From the NCBI RefSeq assembly GCF_021922925.1, contig NZ_CP040786.1:1798001-1862000 (forward strand): a DNA stretch of 64,000 bases, written 5' to 3'. The first letter of the stretch is position 1; each line of letters begins with the position of its first letter. The translations under genes and the position numbers were made by a program. This document shows, one piece after another, positions 52,984 through 61,562 of the stretch. This DNA is from Clavibacter phaseoli (lineage in GTDB: Bacteria; Actinomycetota; Actinomycetes; Actinomycetales; Microbacteriaceae). Under the pieces are notes generated by a model. It did no database searches. It was not told the DNA's origin and was given only the letters and a program-made list of their open reading frames with translations.

Positions 52984-54846
52984 TCAGCGGATCCGGAGGC
53001 CGTGGTGCAGCGGGTACACCGGGTCGGCGGTGTCCGACGGCACGTCCGTCCGCGACGCGCGCACGGCATCCATCGAGCGTGGGATCTCCACGGGCAGCCG
53101 CCCCTCGGGCGCGACGCGTCCCGTGAGCGCCGCGAGCACGGCGGCGTCGGAGCTGCCGTAGTCGACGGCGAGCGCGGCGGCGAACGGCACGAGCGGCGTC
53201 ATGATCGCGGGCCGGTCGAGGTTCACGACCACGACGAGCGGGCAGCGGTCGGCGATCCGGCGCAGCCGGTGCACGAGGCCGGGCGGGAACTCGAGCGACC
53301 CCTGGTGGAACCACGCCTCGAGGAAGAGATCGGAGCGCGGCTCGAAGGGCGCGCCGAGCCGCACGATCGCGAGGTCGGCGTCGTCGGGACCGTCGGCGGG
53401 ATCCGCCCAGCCGTCGAGCGCCTCGGGCCGCATGCCCTCGACGTGCACGCGCATCCGGGGACCGTGGACGGGCAGCGGCAGCGTGGGCCGCCCGTCGCGC
53501 TCCCGGTTCTCGAGCACGGTGACCGACGCGGCCTGCGCGCGGAAGCCGAGCTCGCGGAGGTCCGCGCGGCCGACGATGCGCTCGGCCTCGTCCTCGTCGA
53601 CGTAGGGGTCGTCGAAGAGCCCGAGCCGGAACTTCACGAGCAGCAGGCGACGCACCGACTCGTCGACGCGCGCCTCGCTGACCCGCCCGTCGGCCACGAG
53701 GTCGAGCAGCACGTCCACGCACTCCTCGCCGCCGAACTGGTCGCAGCCGGCGGCGATGATCCGCTCCATCCGCTCGTGCGGCGTCAGCTCCTCGACGCCC
53801 CACGCGCGCGCCGGCAGCACCTGGTCGCCGACGTGGTTGTCGTTCACGAGCTCCCAGTCGGTGACCACGATGCCGTCGTAGCCGAGCTCCTCGCGCAGGA
53901 GCCCGGTGATCACCTGCCGGTTGAAGCCGAAGCCCACGGGCTCGATCTCCTCGCCGTCGCGCACGAGGCCCTCGGGCATCCCGTAGTACGGCATCATCGC
54001 GGCGGTCCCGCGCGCGATCGCCTCGCGGAACGGCCGTAGGTGGTACTCGAACATGCCGCCCGGGTACACCTGCTCGCGGCCGTAGGGGAAGTGCGCGTCC
54101 TCGCCGTCCTTCTGCGGGCCGCCGCCCGGGAAGTGCTTGGTGGTGCAGGCGACGCTCGTGGATCCGAGCTCGTCGCCCTGGAAGCCCGCGAGGTACGCGG
54201 CCGTGAACTCGGCGACGCGGTCGGCGTCGTGGCCGAGCGTCTGCGCCTGACGGCCCCAGCGCGGCTCGGTGGCGAGGTCGATCTGCGGGTGCAGCGCGGC
54301 ACGGATCCCGACGGCCACGTACTCCTGCCGGGCGGCGTCGGCGAACGCGCGGATCGCGTCCACGTCGTCGAGCGCCGCGAGGCCGAGCGCCTCGGGCCAC
54401 TGCGAGAACGGGCCCGCGGAGAAGGCGACGCCCGCGTTCTCCACGAAGGCGTGGCGCGGATCCGTGCTGACGGTCACGGGGATCCCGTGCGGCGTCGACT
54501 CCGCCAGCTCCTGCAGCCGGTTGCTCCAGCGCGCGGCCTGCCGGGCCGTGCGGATCTCGTGCACGTTGAAGTGGTTCATGGCCTTCCCGACCACGACCTC
54601 GGTGGTGCCGGACTTCGAGATCGCGCCCGGCTCCTCCTTCAGCTCGCCGTCGGCGCCGACCTCGATCACGGTCTGGAACATGAGGCCGGCTTTCTCCGCC
54701 AGGCTCAGGCGCCCGACGAGGTCGGCCGTGCGCTCCTCGGGGGTCAGGCGCGGATCCTCGTAGGGCGCCATCACCCCGTCCCCGTCGAGGTCGCGGAACC
54801 GGGTGCCGTCGGGGGCGGTGAGCTGCGTGCGCGGGGCGCGGGGCAT
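52984..54846 (-). CDS. Glycoside hydrolase family 3 (beta-glucosidase type)
   Basis: 620 residues from ATG 54846; the open frame continues upstream into the permease gene but family similarity begins here. No signal peptide, so cytoplasmic. N-terminal TIM barrel: LSLAEKAGLMFQTVIEVG, ALHPQIDLATEPRWGRQAQTLGHD, CTTKHFPGGGPQKDGEDAHFPYG, and GYDGIVVTDWELVND with the nucleophile Asp330. The C-terminal alpha/beta sandwich carries SVTVLENR, CPLVVVVNLDRPAIM and EGRLPVEIPRSMDAV. It hydrolyses imported beta-glucosides or xylosides. It lies 32 bp after the permease gene and 85 bp before lacI. Confidence 0.92.
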   Translation of the reverse strand: MPRAPRTQLTAPDGTRFRDLDGDGVMAPYEDPRLTPEERTADLVGRLSLAEKAGLMFQTVIEVGADGELKEEPGAISKSGTTEVVVGKAMNHFNVHEIRTARQAARWSNRLQELAESTPHGIPVTVSTDPRHAFVENAGVAFSAGPFSQWPEALGLAALDDVDAIRAFADAARQEYVAVGIRAALHPQIDLATEPRWGRQAQTLGHDADRVAEFTAAYLAGFQGDELGSTSVACTTKHFPGGGPQKDGEDAHFPYGREQVYPGGMFEYHLRPFREAIARGTAAMMPYYGMPEGLVRDGEEIEPVGFGFNRQVITGLLREELGYDGIVVTDWELVNDNHVGDQVLPARAWGVEELTPHERMERIIAAGCDQFGGEECVDVLLDLVADGRVSEARVDESVRRLLLVKFRLGLFDDPYVDEDEAERIVGRADLRELGFRAQAASVTVLENRERDGRPTLPLPVHGPRMRVHVEGMRPEALDGWADPADGPDDADLAIVRLGAPFEPRSDLFLEAWFHQGSLEFPPGLVHRLRRIADRCPLVVVVNLDRPAIMTPLVPFAAALAVDYGSSDAAVLAALTGRVAPEGRLPVEIPRSMDAVRASRTDVPSDTADPVYPLHHGLRIR

Positions 54847-54878
54847 GGGGGTCTCCAGGGGTCGGAGGCGGGAGGTGG

Positions 54879-55784
54879 TCACTTGAGGCCGGCGGTCGCG
54901 ACGCCCTGGATGAAGTAGCGCTGCAGGAACACGAACAGGGCGAGGATCGGCGCGATCACGAGCACGGATCCCGCGAGCAGGAGGCCGTAGTCGGTCGCGT
55001 TCTGCCCGGTCGAGTAGAGCGACAGGGCGATCGGCAGCGTGTACATGCCCTCGGTCTGCGCCGCGACGAGCGGCCAGAGGAAGTTGTTCCACGAGGCGAG
55101 GAACGTGAGGATGCCGAGGGTCGCGAGCGGCGGCCCGCACAGCGGCATCACGATGCGGGAGAAGATGCGGAACTCCCCCGCGCCGTCGAGGCGCGCGGCC
55201 TCGATGAGCGCCTCGGGGATCCCGAGCATGAACTGCCGCATGAGGAACACCCCGATGGGCGCCGTGATGAACGGGAGGATGAGCGCCGCGTACGTGTTCA
55301 CGAGGCCGAGCCCCGAGACCATGACGAACAGCGGCACGAACGTGACGACGCCCGGCACCATGAGCGTCACCATCACGGTGAGGAACAGGATCCGCTTGCC
55401 CGGGAACTCCATCTTCGCGAGCGCGTAGCCGACCATCGAGCAGAATACGAGGTTGCCGAGCACGGTGACGAGCGCGACGACGAGGCTGTTGGAGAAGAAC
55501 GTGCCGAAGTCGAGCGGCCCGAACCACTGCGCGAAGTTGTCGGCGACGGGATCCTGGGGCCACCACGTCGGCGGCCGCTGCAGGATCTCGCCCTGCGTCT
55601 TCACGGACCCGAGCGCCATCCAGACGAACGGCACGAGCCAGACGCAGAGCACGCCGGCGAGGACGAGGTAGACGATCGCGCGGGTGCGCCGGCCGCGGTC
55701 GGTGCGGCGCCGGCGGCGCGGCGGGGCGCCCGTCGCGGCCTCGGCGACGACCGTGGCGGCGGGGGCGGATGCGGTGGTGGTCAT
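54879..55784 (-). CDS. Carbohydrate ABC transporter permease (MalG type)
   Basis: 301 residues from ATG 55784. Six helices, with the N-terminal basic stretch PPRRRRRTDRGRRTRAIVYLVLAGVLCVWLVPFVWMALGS. The EAA ATPase-contact loop is EALIEAARLDGAGEFRIFSRIVMPLCGPPLATLGILTFLASWNNFLWPL. Together with the MalF-type permease it forms the channel of an oligosaccharide importer. The ATPase is not encoded in this operon and is presumably a shared MsiK-type protein, as is usual in actinobacteria. 11 bp separate it from the upstream permease. Confidence 0.92.
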   Translation of the reverse strand: MTTTASAPAATVVAEAATGAPPRRRRRTDRGRRTRAIVYLVLAGVLCVWLVPFVWMALGSVKTQGEILQRPPTWWPQDPVADNFAQWFGPLDFGTFFSNSLVVALVTVLGNLVFCSMVGYALAKMEFPGKRILFLTVMVTLMVPGVVTFVPLFVMVSGLGLVNTYAALILPFITAPIGVFLMRQFMLGIPEALIEAARLDGAGEFRIFSRIVMPLCGPPLATLGILTFLASWNNFLWPLVAAQTEGMYTLPIALSLYSTGQNATDYGLLLAGSVLVIAPILALFVFLQRYFIQGVATAGLK

Positions 55785-55795
55785 GACGGTGCCTT

Positions 55796-56737
55796 TCAGT
55801 CCTTCGACCGCAGCAGCCGGAACTGCAGCAGGCTGAGCAGGGCGATGGCGAGGAAGAGGACGTAGCTCGCCGCGGAGGCGAGGCCGTACTCGCCGAAGCC
55901 GAACTGCCGGTACGTGTAGTACGCGACGGACAGCGTGGAGTCGAGGGGGCCGCCGCGGGTCATCACGAACGCCTCCTCGAAGAACTGCAGGAAGCCGACC
56001 GAGATGAGCACGGATCCGAGCAGCAGGGTCGGGCGCAGCAGCGGCAGCGTCACGGAGATCAGCCGGCGCCAGGGGCTCGCGCCGTCCATGACGGCCGCCT
56101 CCTGCACCTCCTCGGGCACGGCCTGCAGGCCCGCCAGGAAGATGATCATGAGCGTGCCGACGTTGCGCCACACCGCCATCGCGACGAGCGAGGGCAGCGC
56201 CCACGTGGTGTCGCTCAGCCAGTTGGGGCCGGTGATCCCGACCACCGCGAGCGCGGAGTTGAGCAGCCCGTCCGGCAGCAGGATGTAGCGCCACACGACG
56301 GAGACCGCGACGATGCTCGTGACGACGGGCGCGTAGAAGCCCACGCGGAAGAACGAGACGATGCGTCCCCGGCCCGAGTTGAGCGCGAGGGCCAGCGCGA
56401 GCGCCGTGACCATCGTCACGGGGATCCCGACGACCACGAAGAACGCGGTCACGCCGATGGAGCGGAGGAACGTGGCGTCGGTGAAGAGCGCGACGTACTG
56501 GTCGAGGCCGACGAAGTCGACCGCGAAGGGCGACCGGATGTCGGTCGCGCGGAAGTCCGTGAACGACATGGCGAACGAGCTCACCAGCGGCACGAGCATG
56601 AAGACCGCGAAGACGGCCACGAACGGGAGGCAGAAGCCCCAGGCGATGATCGCCTGACGGCGCCGCTGCCGGGCGACGAGCGGGGACCGCGTGCGGCCGG
56701 GACGGGACCCGGCCGCGCGCTCTGCGGTGAGGGCCAA
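55796..56737 (-). CDS. Carbohydrate ABC transporter permease (MalF type)
   Basis: 313 residues. Six helices: AIIAWGFCLPFVAVFAVFMLVPLVSSF, TAFFVVVGIPVTMVTALALALAL, IVSFFRVGFYAPVVTSIVAVSVVWRYIL and others. ATPase-contact loop EVQEAAVMDGASPWRRLISVTLPLLRPTLLLGSVLISVGFLQFFEEAFVMTRGGP. It forms a heterodimer with the MalG-type protein. It lies 3 bp after the binding-protein stop, so certainly cotranscribed. Confidence 0.92.
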   Translation of the reverse strand: MALTAERAAGSRPGRTRSPLVARQRRRQAIIAWGFCLPFVAVFAVFMLVPLVSSFAMSFTDFRATDIRSPFAVDFVGLDQYVALFTDATFLRSIGVTAFFVVVGIPVTMVTALALALALNSGRGRIVSFFRVGFYAPVVTSIVAVSVVWRYILLPDGLLNSALAVVGITGPNWLSDTTWALPSLVAMAVWRNVGTLMIIFLAGLQAVPEEVQEAAVMDGASPWRRLISVTLPLLRPTLLLGSVLISVGFLQFFEEAFVMTRGGPLDSTLSVAYYTYRQFGFGEYGLASAASYVLFLAIALLSLLQFRLLRSKD

Positions 56738-56740
56738 CGG

Positions 56741-58009
56741 CTACTCCGCCGAGCCGATGGAGTCGGCGTCCGACTGCAGCTTCGCCAGCGCGTCGGGCAC
56801 CGAGGAGGTGCCGCGGCGGATCTGCTCCAGCGCCGAGTCCGCGGCGGATCCGACCTTCACCCAGTTGGTGGTGACGGGCACCGACTTCGCGGTCTTCAGC
56901 TGCTCGCCGAACGCGGCGAGGGTGGGGTCGGCCTGCAGGGCCGGGTCCTGCCAGGCCGACTGCGCGGCGGGGAGGTCGCCGGTGGCCTGGTACCAGGCCG
57001 CCTGCGTGTCCGGCTGGCCGAGCCAGCGCGCGAGCTTCCACGCGGCGTCCTGGTTCTTCGCCTGGTCGAAGACGACGAGGTTCGCGCCGCCGCTGAACGA
57101 CGCCGAGGTCTCCTTCGCCGGGAGCACCGCGGTCGTGAACTTCGACTCGAAGCCCGCGCCGCCGACGGCCTTCAGCTGGCCGATCTCGAAGGGGCCCTCG
57201 ATGAGCATGGGCGCGGATCCGTCGACGAACGAGGCCTCCTGCGCGCCGGACGAGACGTCGACGTCGGGGTCGGCGATGCCGTCGGCGAAGAAGCTGCCGT
57301 AGTACTCGTAGGCCTCCTGCATCTCCGGGGTGTCGAGCGTCCACTTCGCGCCGTCGGTGATCTCCGCCCCGTTCGACCACGGCATCCAGAGCGTGCCCTG
57401 GAAGGCGTCGTTGCCGGCGGGGAGGCGGATGCCGTGCGCGGCGCCGGCCTTGGTCTGCATGTCGGACGCCATCTGCTTCAGCTCGTCCCAGGTGGTGGGG
57501 GCCGTCGTCCAGCCGGCCTTCGCCGCGAGGTCGGTGCGGTAGTAGAGCACGCGCGTGTCGACGTACCAGGGGATGCCGGCGGCGCGGTCCCGCACGGTGT
57601 TCGTCGCGAGGGAGCCGGGGAAGGAGTCGCTCGCGTCGACGTCGGTCGGCACGGTGGTGAGGGCGTCCGAGAAGTCGGCCATCCACGTGGTGCCCATCAT
57701 CGCGATGTCCGGGGTGGTGCCGCCCGCGATCGCGGTCTGGAACTTGTTGTGCGCGGCGTCCCACGGGATCGCCGTGACGTCGACCTCGACGCCCGGGTTG
57801 GCGTCCTCGAACGTCTTCACGAAGGCGGGCAGGGCCTCGCCCTCCGCGCCCATGGCCCACATGGTGACCTTGCCGGTCGCGGGCTCGGAGCCGAGGGTGG
57901 TCGCGGCCGCGGGGCCGGATCCCTCGTCGGCGGAGCGGCCGCAGCCGGTCAGCGCGACGGTGGCCGCCAGCACGGTCGCGACCGCGCCCAGACGCATGGA
58001 TGTCTTCAC
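56741..58009 (-). CDS. Sugar ABC transporter substrate-binding lipoprotein
   Basis: 422 residues from GTG 58009, chosen because AGGAGG lies 6 nt upstream and the signal peptide begins at VKTSMRLGAVATVLAATVALTGC; the lipobox Cys is about residue 23. Mature features of extracellular binding proteins type 1: TMWAMGAEGEALPAFVKTFEDANPGVEVDVTAIPWDAAHNKFQTAIAGGTTPDI near 50-100, TWDELKQMASDMQTKAG, and a C-terminal lobe with AAWKLARWLGQPDTQAAWYQATGDLPAAQSAW. First gene of the operon with two permeases, GH3 and LacI, so it likely binds beta-linked glucosides such as cellobiose. Confidence 0.92.
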   Translation of the reverse strand: MKTSMRLGAVATVLAATVALTGCGRSADEGSGPAAATTLGSEPATGKVTMWAMGAEGEALPAFVKTFEDANPGVEVDVTAIPWDAAHNKFQTAIAGGTTPDIAMMGTTWMADFSDALTTVPTDVDASDSFPGSLATNTVRDRAAGIPWYVDTRVLYYRTDLAAKAGWTTAPTTWDELKQMASDMQTKAGAAHGIRLPAGNDAFQGTLWMPWSNGAEITDGAKWTLDTPEMQEAYEYYGSFFADGIADPDVDVSSGAQEASFVDGSAPMLIEGPFEIGQLKAVGGAGFESKFTTAVLPAKETSASFSGGANLVVFDQAKNQDAAWKLARWLGQPDTQAAWYQATGDLPAAQSAWQDPALQADPTLAAFGEQLKTAKSVPVTTNWVKVGSAADSALEQIRRGTSSVPDALAKLQSDADSIGSAE

Positions 58010-58055
58010 GTGTTCCTCCTTGAACGAAGCGCCCGCGTCGCGAGCCGGTGATCTA

Positions 58056-58069
58056 CTTATGCGCATAAG
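58056..58069. promoter_or_regulatory. Perfect palindrome CTTATGCGCATAAG, probable LacI-family operator
   Basis: All 14 bp are self-complementary, with the central CpG typical of LacI-family operators, in an AT-rich patch 47 bp upstream of the sugar-binding-protein start. TAAGTA/TAGATC on the minus strand next to it may be the -10. I saw no second copy elsewhere in the window. Confidence 0.75.
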
Positions 58070-58154
58070 AAGCGCAGCGCGTCGAGCATCTCATGGACCC
58101 CGACCAGGGGGCAAGCGCGGGATCCGACGGCGCCCCTGACCGCCGCTGCGCGGA

Positions 58155-58204
58155 CGTCGGCCCGCTGTCGGGCGGATGTCGGGGAGCTGTCGGCCCCGTG
58201 TCGT
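58155..58204 (+). repeat. Five TGTCGG-like hexamers at exact 11-bp spacing
   Basis: cgtcgg at 58155, tgtcgg at 58166, 58177 and 58188, and tgtcgt at 58199: every start is exactly 11 bp from the last, one helical turn, so all lie on the same face of the DNA. The five bases between hexamers vary in sequence. The array ends 22 bp before the -10 candidate of the XRE gene. Confidence 0.85.
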
Positions 58205-58226
58205 GGTGCGGGTGGCGCCAGGGCGC

Positions 58227-58232
58227 CAGGCT
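58227..58232 (+). promoter_or_regulatory. Candidate -10 box of the XRE regulator
   Basis: CAGGCT sits exactly 6 nt before ATG 58239, with no Shine-Dalgarno sequence. Confidence 0.4.
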
Positions 58233-58238
58233 GGGCGC

Positions 58239-58754
58239 ATGAACGAGACACGGGTGGCGGACCTCCGCCGCGAGCGGGGTTGGACGCAGGACCGGCTGGC
58301 CGAGGCCAGCGGGATCACGGTGCGCACGGTGCAGCGCCTGGAGGCCGGGAAGGACGCGAGCCTCGAGACGCTGTCGCTCGTCGCCCGCGCGTTCGACGTG
58401 CCGGTGCGCGAGCTGTTCACGACGGCGCCCGCGGACGAGTACGGGGAGACGGTCGTGGCGCTCGACGCCCGCGCCGAGGAGCAGCAGGAGCGCCGCGACG
58501 CGGTGACCGACGGCGTCCGGTCGCTCTACGCCGGTCTCGGCGTGCTGCTGACCCTCGCGGTCGTCTTCTCGATCGCCGCCGACGTGCTGCCGAACCTGGC
58601 GATCGTCGTCGTCCCGGCGTACTGGGCGGGCGGCTTCATGCTGGCGAACGCGGCGTTCCTGTTCCTCCTCGGCCCGCGGCTCGACCGCGCGTACCCGCTG
58701 TCGCGCGACCGGGGCGGACGCCGCGCGCGCATGTCACGGGGGCGGATCCGCTAG
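58239..58754 (+). CDS. XRE-family helix-turn-helix protein with membrane domain
   Basis: 171 residues. N-terminal Cro/C1 HTH: VADLRRERGWTQDRLAEASGITVRTVQRLEAGKDASLETLSLVARAFDVPVREL (about 5-58). A linker of about 35 residues is followed by two hydrophobic helices (SLYAGLGVLLTLAVVFSIAADVLPNLAIVVVPAYWAGGFMLANAAFLFLLG) and a basic tail. It is therefore a membrane-tethered DNA-binding protein, perhaps releasing or sensing at the membrane. The 11-bp-phased hexamer array immediately upstream is a likely binding site for it or for a partner. The last 21 bp overlap the convergent unknown gene. Confidence 0.82.
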   Translation: MNETRVADLRRERGWTQDRLAEASGITVRTVQRLEAGKDASLETLSLVARAFDVPVRELFTTAPADEYGETVVALDARAEEQQERRDAVTDGVRSLYAGLGVLLTLAVVFSIAADVLPNLAIVVVPAYWAGGFMLANAAFLFLLGPRLDRAYPLSRDRGGRRARMSRGRIR

Positions 58755-59276
58755 CCGCGGACCCGGGTCGTCCCCGGCCGCCGCCTCCGCCGCCGCCTCC
58801 GCGGACCGCTCGCGGTGATCGACATCCACCATGACGCTGCTGTCGACGCGGTCGAAGAGCTGCACGCCCACCTGCAGCTCGGCCACGTCCCACAGCACCG
58901 GGCTCGACTGGTCGTCCAACGCCGCGCGCGGTGGGCCGAACAGGGCGACGAGGGCCGCGACGAGCGCGTCGTGGTCGCGCCGGACGAGCGCATCCCGCGG
59001 GCCGCCGTGCCGCGCCAGGAAGAAGCCGACGCCCGTGACGCGGTCCGCGTGCACGCCGTAGGACAGGTGGTCGACCGCGTCGGGGCCCCCTGCGAGCGCG
59101 TGCCGGGCGGACGTCGGGGACCACGCGTCGACCCCGCCCGCGGGATGCACGCCGAGGGGTGCCAGCATCCGCTCCGCGTCCGCCGCGGCGCGCGGCCACG
59201 GCGGCGTCGCGAGCGCGCGCACGAAGTCGACGACGGGTTCGGCGTCGTTCCCCGGGGCGTCCGCGGCGTCGCCCAC
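58734..59276 (-). CDS. Protein of unknown function downstream of ribokinase
   Basis: 180 residues from GTG 59276, only 5 nt after the ribokinase stop, so cotranscribed. Soluble. N-half: VVDFVRALATPPWPRAAADAERMLAPLGVHP and HALAGGPDAVDHLSYGVHADRVTGVGFFLARHGG. Then an alternating alpha/beta stretch VALFGPPRAALDDQSSPVLWDVAELQVGVQLFDRVDSSVMVDVDHRERSAEAAAEAA and an acidic/Pro tail. It resembles small actinobacterial proteins used in contact or immunity-like settings, but I do not recognise the family with confidence and assign no function. It converges with the XRE gene with a 21-bp overlap. Confidence 0.6.
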   Translation of the reverse strand: MGDAADAPGNDAEPVVDFVRALATPPWPRAAADAERMLAPLGVHPAGGVDAWSPTSARHALAGGPDAVDHLSYGVHADRVTGVGFFLARHGGPRDALVRRDHDALVAALVALFGPPRAALDDQSSPVLWDVAELQVGVQLFDRVDSSVMVDVDHRERSAEAAAEAAAGDDPGPRLADPPP

Positions 59277-59281
59277 GCCAA

Positions 59282-60106
59282 TCAGTCGTCCGCCGGCTGC
59301 GCGCCCTGACGCTGCACGACGACCGCGGCGGCGTCGGCCGCGACGACCAGGGCGCCCTCACGGTCGGCGCCCCCGGCGAGCGCCGAGGCCAGCGCGCCGC
59401 AGAAGGCGTCGCCCGCGCCCGTGGTGTCGACGACGCGGGAGACCTTCGACGCGGGGACCTCGACGTCGCCCCACATCGCGCCCTCGGCGCCGAGGGTGAC
59501 GAGCAGCGACGCGGGCGCGCGCGCGCCCGACTCGCGGAGGAGCCCCGCCTCGTGCTCGTTGACGACGACGGGATCCGCGAGCGCCAGCACGTCGGCGGGC
59601 AGCTCGGCGAAGGGCGCGAGGTTCAGCACGACGCGGGCGCCGGCGGCGTGCGCGCGGCGGACGCCCGCGGCGATCGTGTCGAGGGGCAGCTCGAGCGAGG
59701 CGAGCAGGACGTCGCCCGCGGCGAGCGCGTCGAGCGGATCCAGGTGGGCGTCGGTGACGCGGGCGTTCGCGCCGGGCGCGACGATGATCGTGTTCTCGCC
59801 GTCGGCGTCGACCGCGATGATCGCGAGGCCCGTCGTGGCACCCTCGACCGTGACGAGGCCGGACACGTCGATGCCGCGGTCCGCCAGGCGCGCGCGGTAC
59901 GCGGATCCGTCGGCGTCGTCGCCCACGGCCCCGACCATCGCGACCTCGCCGCCGGCGTCGGCCGCGGCGACCGCCTGGTTCGCGCCCTTGCCGCCCCAGA
60001 GCCGCTCGGGGTCGGATCCGATGAGCGTCTCCCCCGGCTGCGGGTGCCGCGGGACGCGCACCACCTGGTCGACGTTGAGCGATCCGAGCACCACGACGCG
60101 GCCCAT
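59282..60106 (-). CDS. rbsK: Ribokinase
   Basis: 274 residues from ATG 60106, with GGAGGCAGG upstream; a GTG two codons earlier is an alternative. It phosphorylates ribose to ribose 5-phosphate. PfkB motifs: VVVLGSLNVDQVVRVPRHPQPGETLIG near 5-30, WGGKGANQAVAAADAG (sugar lid), VVVNEHEAGLL, LLVTLGAEGAMW, and DTTGAGDAFCGALASAL with the catalytic Asp near 235. Missing residues are not seen, although the protein is a little shorter than the usual 300. It would salvage ribose released by the nucleoside hydrolase. No ribose transporter is adjacent. Confidence 0.9.
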   Translation of the reverse strand: MGRVVVLGSLNVDQVVRVPRHPQPGETLIGSDPERLWGGKGANQAVAAADAGGEVAMVGAVGDDADGSAYRARLADRGIDVSGLVTVEGATTGLAIIAVDADGENTIIVAPGANARVTDAHLDPLDALAAGDVLLASLELPLDTIAAGVRRAHAAGARVVLNLAPFAELPADVLALADPVVVNEHEAGLLRESGARAPASLLVTLGAEGAMWGDVEVPASKVSRVVDTTGAGDAFCGALASALAGGADREGALVVAADAAAVVVQRQGAQPADD

Positions 60107-60218
60107 GGGCACCTGCCTCCCCCGGCGCGCGGCCGGCCGCGCCCGGGTGGCGCTCCCCGCCAGGGTACCGAGCGGATCGTGGGCGCGGGACCGCCGGCGG
60201 GCCCGCCCGGCCGGCCGC

Positions 60219-60224
60219 TACCGT
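60219..60224 (+). promoter_or_regulatory. Candidate -10 box of the MFS exporter gene
   Basis: TACCGT (60219-60224) would start a message near 60231 with a short leader containing GGAGG (60241-60245) before ATG 60252. This gene, unlike its leaderless neighbours, has a proper ribosome binding site. Confidence 0.4.
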
Positions 60225-60251
60225 GGGGAGCGGACGGATCGGAGGTCGCCC

Positions 60252-61562
60252 ATGCCCGATCCCCGCCCCCGTGCGCGCGGCCCCCGCCGCCCCCTGCTGA
60301 TCTCGCGCTCGTTCGCGCTCATCTGGGTCGCCCAGGCGCTCTCCTCCTTCGGCGAGTACGTGCTCGCGGCGACCGTCACGGTGTGGCTCGCGACGGGCCT
60401 CGCGCCCGGCGACCCGGCCCTGCCGCTCTACATCGGCGCGGTCATCGGCGCGACGAGCTTGCCGCGGCTGTTGCTCGCGCCCGTCGCCGGCGTGCTCGTC
60501 GACCGGTGGCCCGTCCGCCGCGTGATGGTCACGGCCGACCTCGTGCGCGCCGCCCTGCTCGTGCCGCTCCTCGTGATCGCGATGGTCGGACCCGCGCCCG
60601 TCGTCATCGGCGCCGTGATCGTCACGCAGCTCCTCATCGGCTGCGCCTCGCAGCTGTTCGACCCGGCGCGCGCCGCCCTCGTGCAGGTGGTCGTCCCCGC
60701 CGACCGCCGTGCGGACGCCGCGGGGCGCACGCTCCTCGCGAGCACGGGGGTCGGGATCCTCTCCGCCATGATCGGGCCGGTCGTCTACGCGGGCGTCGGG
60801 CCGGTGCCCGCGCTCGTGGTGGACATCGTGGCGTTCCTCGCGTCGGCGGCGCTGGTGCTCGCGGTGCGCGAGCGCGGGGCTCTGGCGACGGGCGCGGATC
60901 CGACGGTCGCCTCCGCGCGCGCCCGCTTCCGCGCGGAGCTGGCCGCGGGGATCCGCGTCGTCCGGGCGTCGCCGCGCCTGCGGATCCTCGTGGCCGGCCT
61001 CGCCGCCTACGGCGTCACCCTCGGCGTCAACAACGCGACGCTCGCGCTCCTCGCCCTCACCACGATGGGGCTGACAGCGGCGGAGTACGGCGTCGTCACG
61101 GCCATGTTCGCGGTGGGCGGGCTCGTCGGATCCCTCACGGCGCCCGCGCTCGTCGCCCGCCTCCGCCCCGAGCGCGCGCTGCCGGTCGCGCTCGTGACCC
61201 TCGGCGTCGCCTACGCGGCGTACTCGACCGTGCGCGCCTTCCTGCCCGCGGCGATCCTCATGGGCGTCGTGGGCCTCGTCTTCTCCGTCTACCTCGTGTC
61301 GCAGGGCCCGATCCTGCAGGCGGAGGCGCCCGTGGGGACGATGGGCCGGGTCTCGTCGCTCACCTCGACGGTGCTGGCCGGATCGTCGTTCCTCGCCACC
61401 GTCGTGACGGCGCAGGCGCTCGCCCTCGTCCCGGCGGCCGCGCAGCCCGCTGCGTACCCGGTCGCGGTCGCGACGGCCGCCGTGGTCATGGGCGTCGCCG
61501 GCCTCGCGCTCGCGGCGGGGGCCTTCAGCCGAGGAAGAGGACCCGCAGCCGCCGCGTCGTGA
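60252..61562 (+). CDS. MFS transporter (macrolide/DHA3-type efflux-like)
   Basis: 436 residues, about 12 hydrophobic segments. Landmarks: SRSFALIWVAQALSSFGEYVLAATVTVWLATGL at the start, RLLLAPVAGVLVDRWPVRRVMVTADLVRAALLVPLL (helix 2-3 loop with the DRWPRR-type motif), QLFDPARAALVQVVVPADRRADAAG and LGVNNATLALLALTTMGLTAAEYGVVTAMFAVGGLVGSL. This pattern is typical of DHA3 (MefA-like) antibiotic exporters, but the substrate is unknown. A good ribosome binding site precedes ATG 60252. The 3' end overlaps the converging ABC permease by 38 bp. Confidence 0.88.
   Translation: MPDPRPRARGPRRPLLISRSFALIWVAQALSSFGEYVLAATVTVWLATGLAPGDPALPLYIGAVIGATSLPRLLLAPVAGVLVDRWPVRRVMVTADLVRAALLVPLLVIAMVGPAPVVIGAVIVTQLLIGCASQLFDPARAALVQVVVPADRRADAAGRTLLASTGVGILSAMIGPVVYAGVGPVPALVVDIVAFLASAALVLAVRERGALATGADPTVASARARFRAELAAGIRVVRASPRLRILVAGLAAYGVTLGVNNATLALLALTTMGLTAAEYGVVTAMFAVGGLVGSLTAPALVARLRPERALPVALVTLGVAYAAYSTVRAFLPAAILMGVVGLVFSVYLVSQGPILQAEAPVGTMGRVSSLTSTVLAGSSFLATVVTAQALALVPAAAQPAAYPVAVATAAVVMGVAGLALAAGAFSRGRGPAAAAS

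Noticed and set aside
54847..55566. N-terminal extension of the GH3 enzyme in the same open frame
   Set aside because: This part overlaps the MalG-type permease in another frame and has no GH3 similarity.
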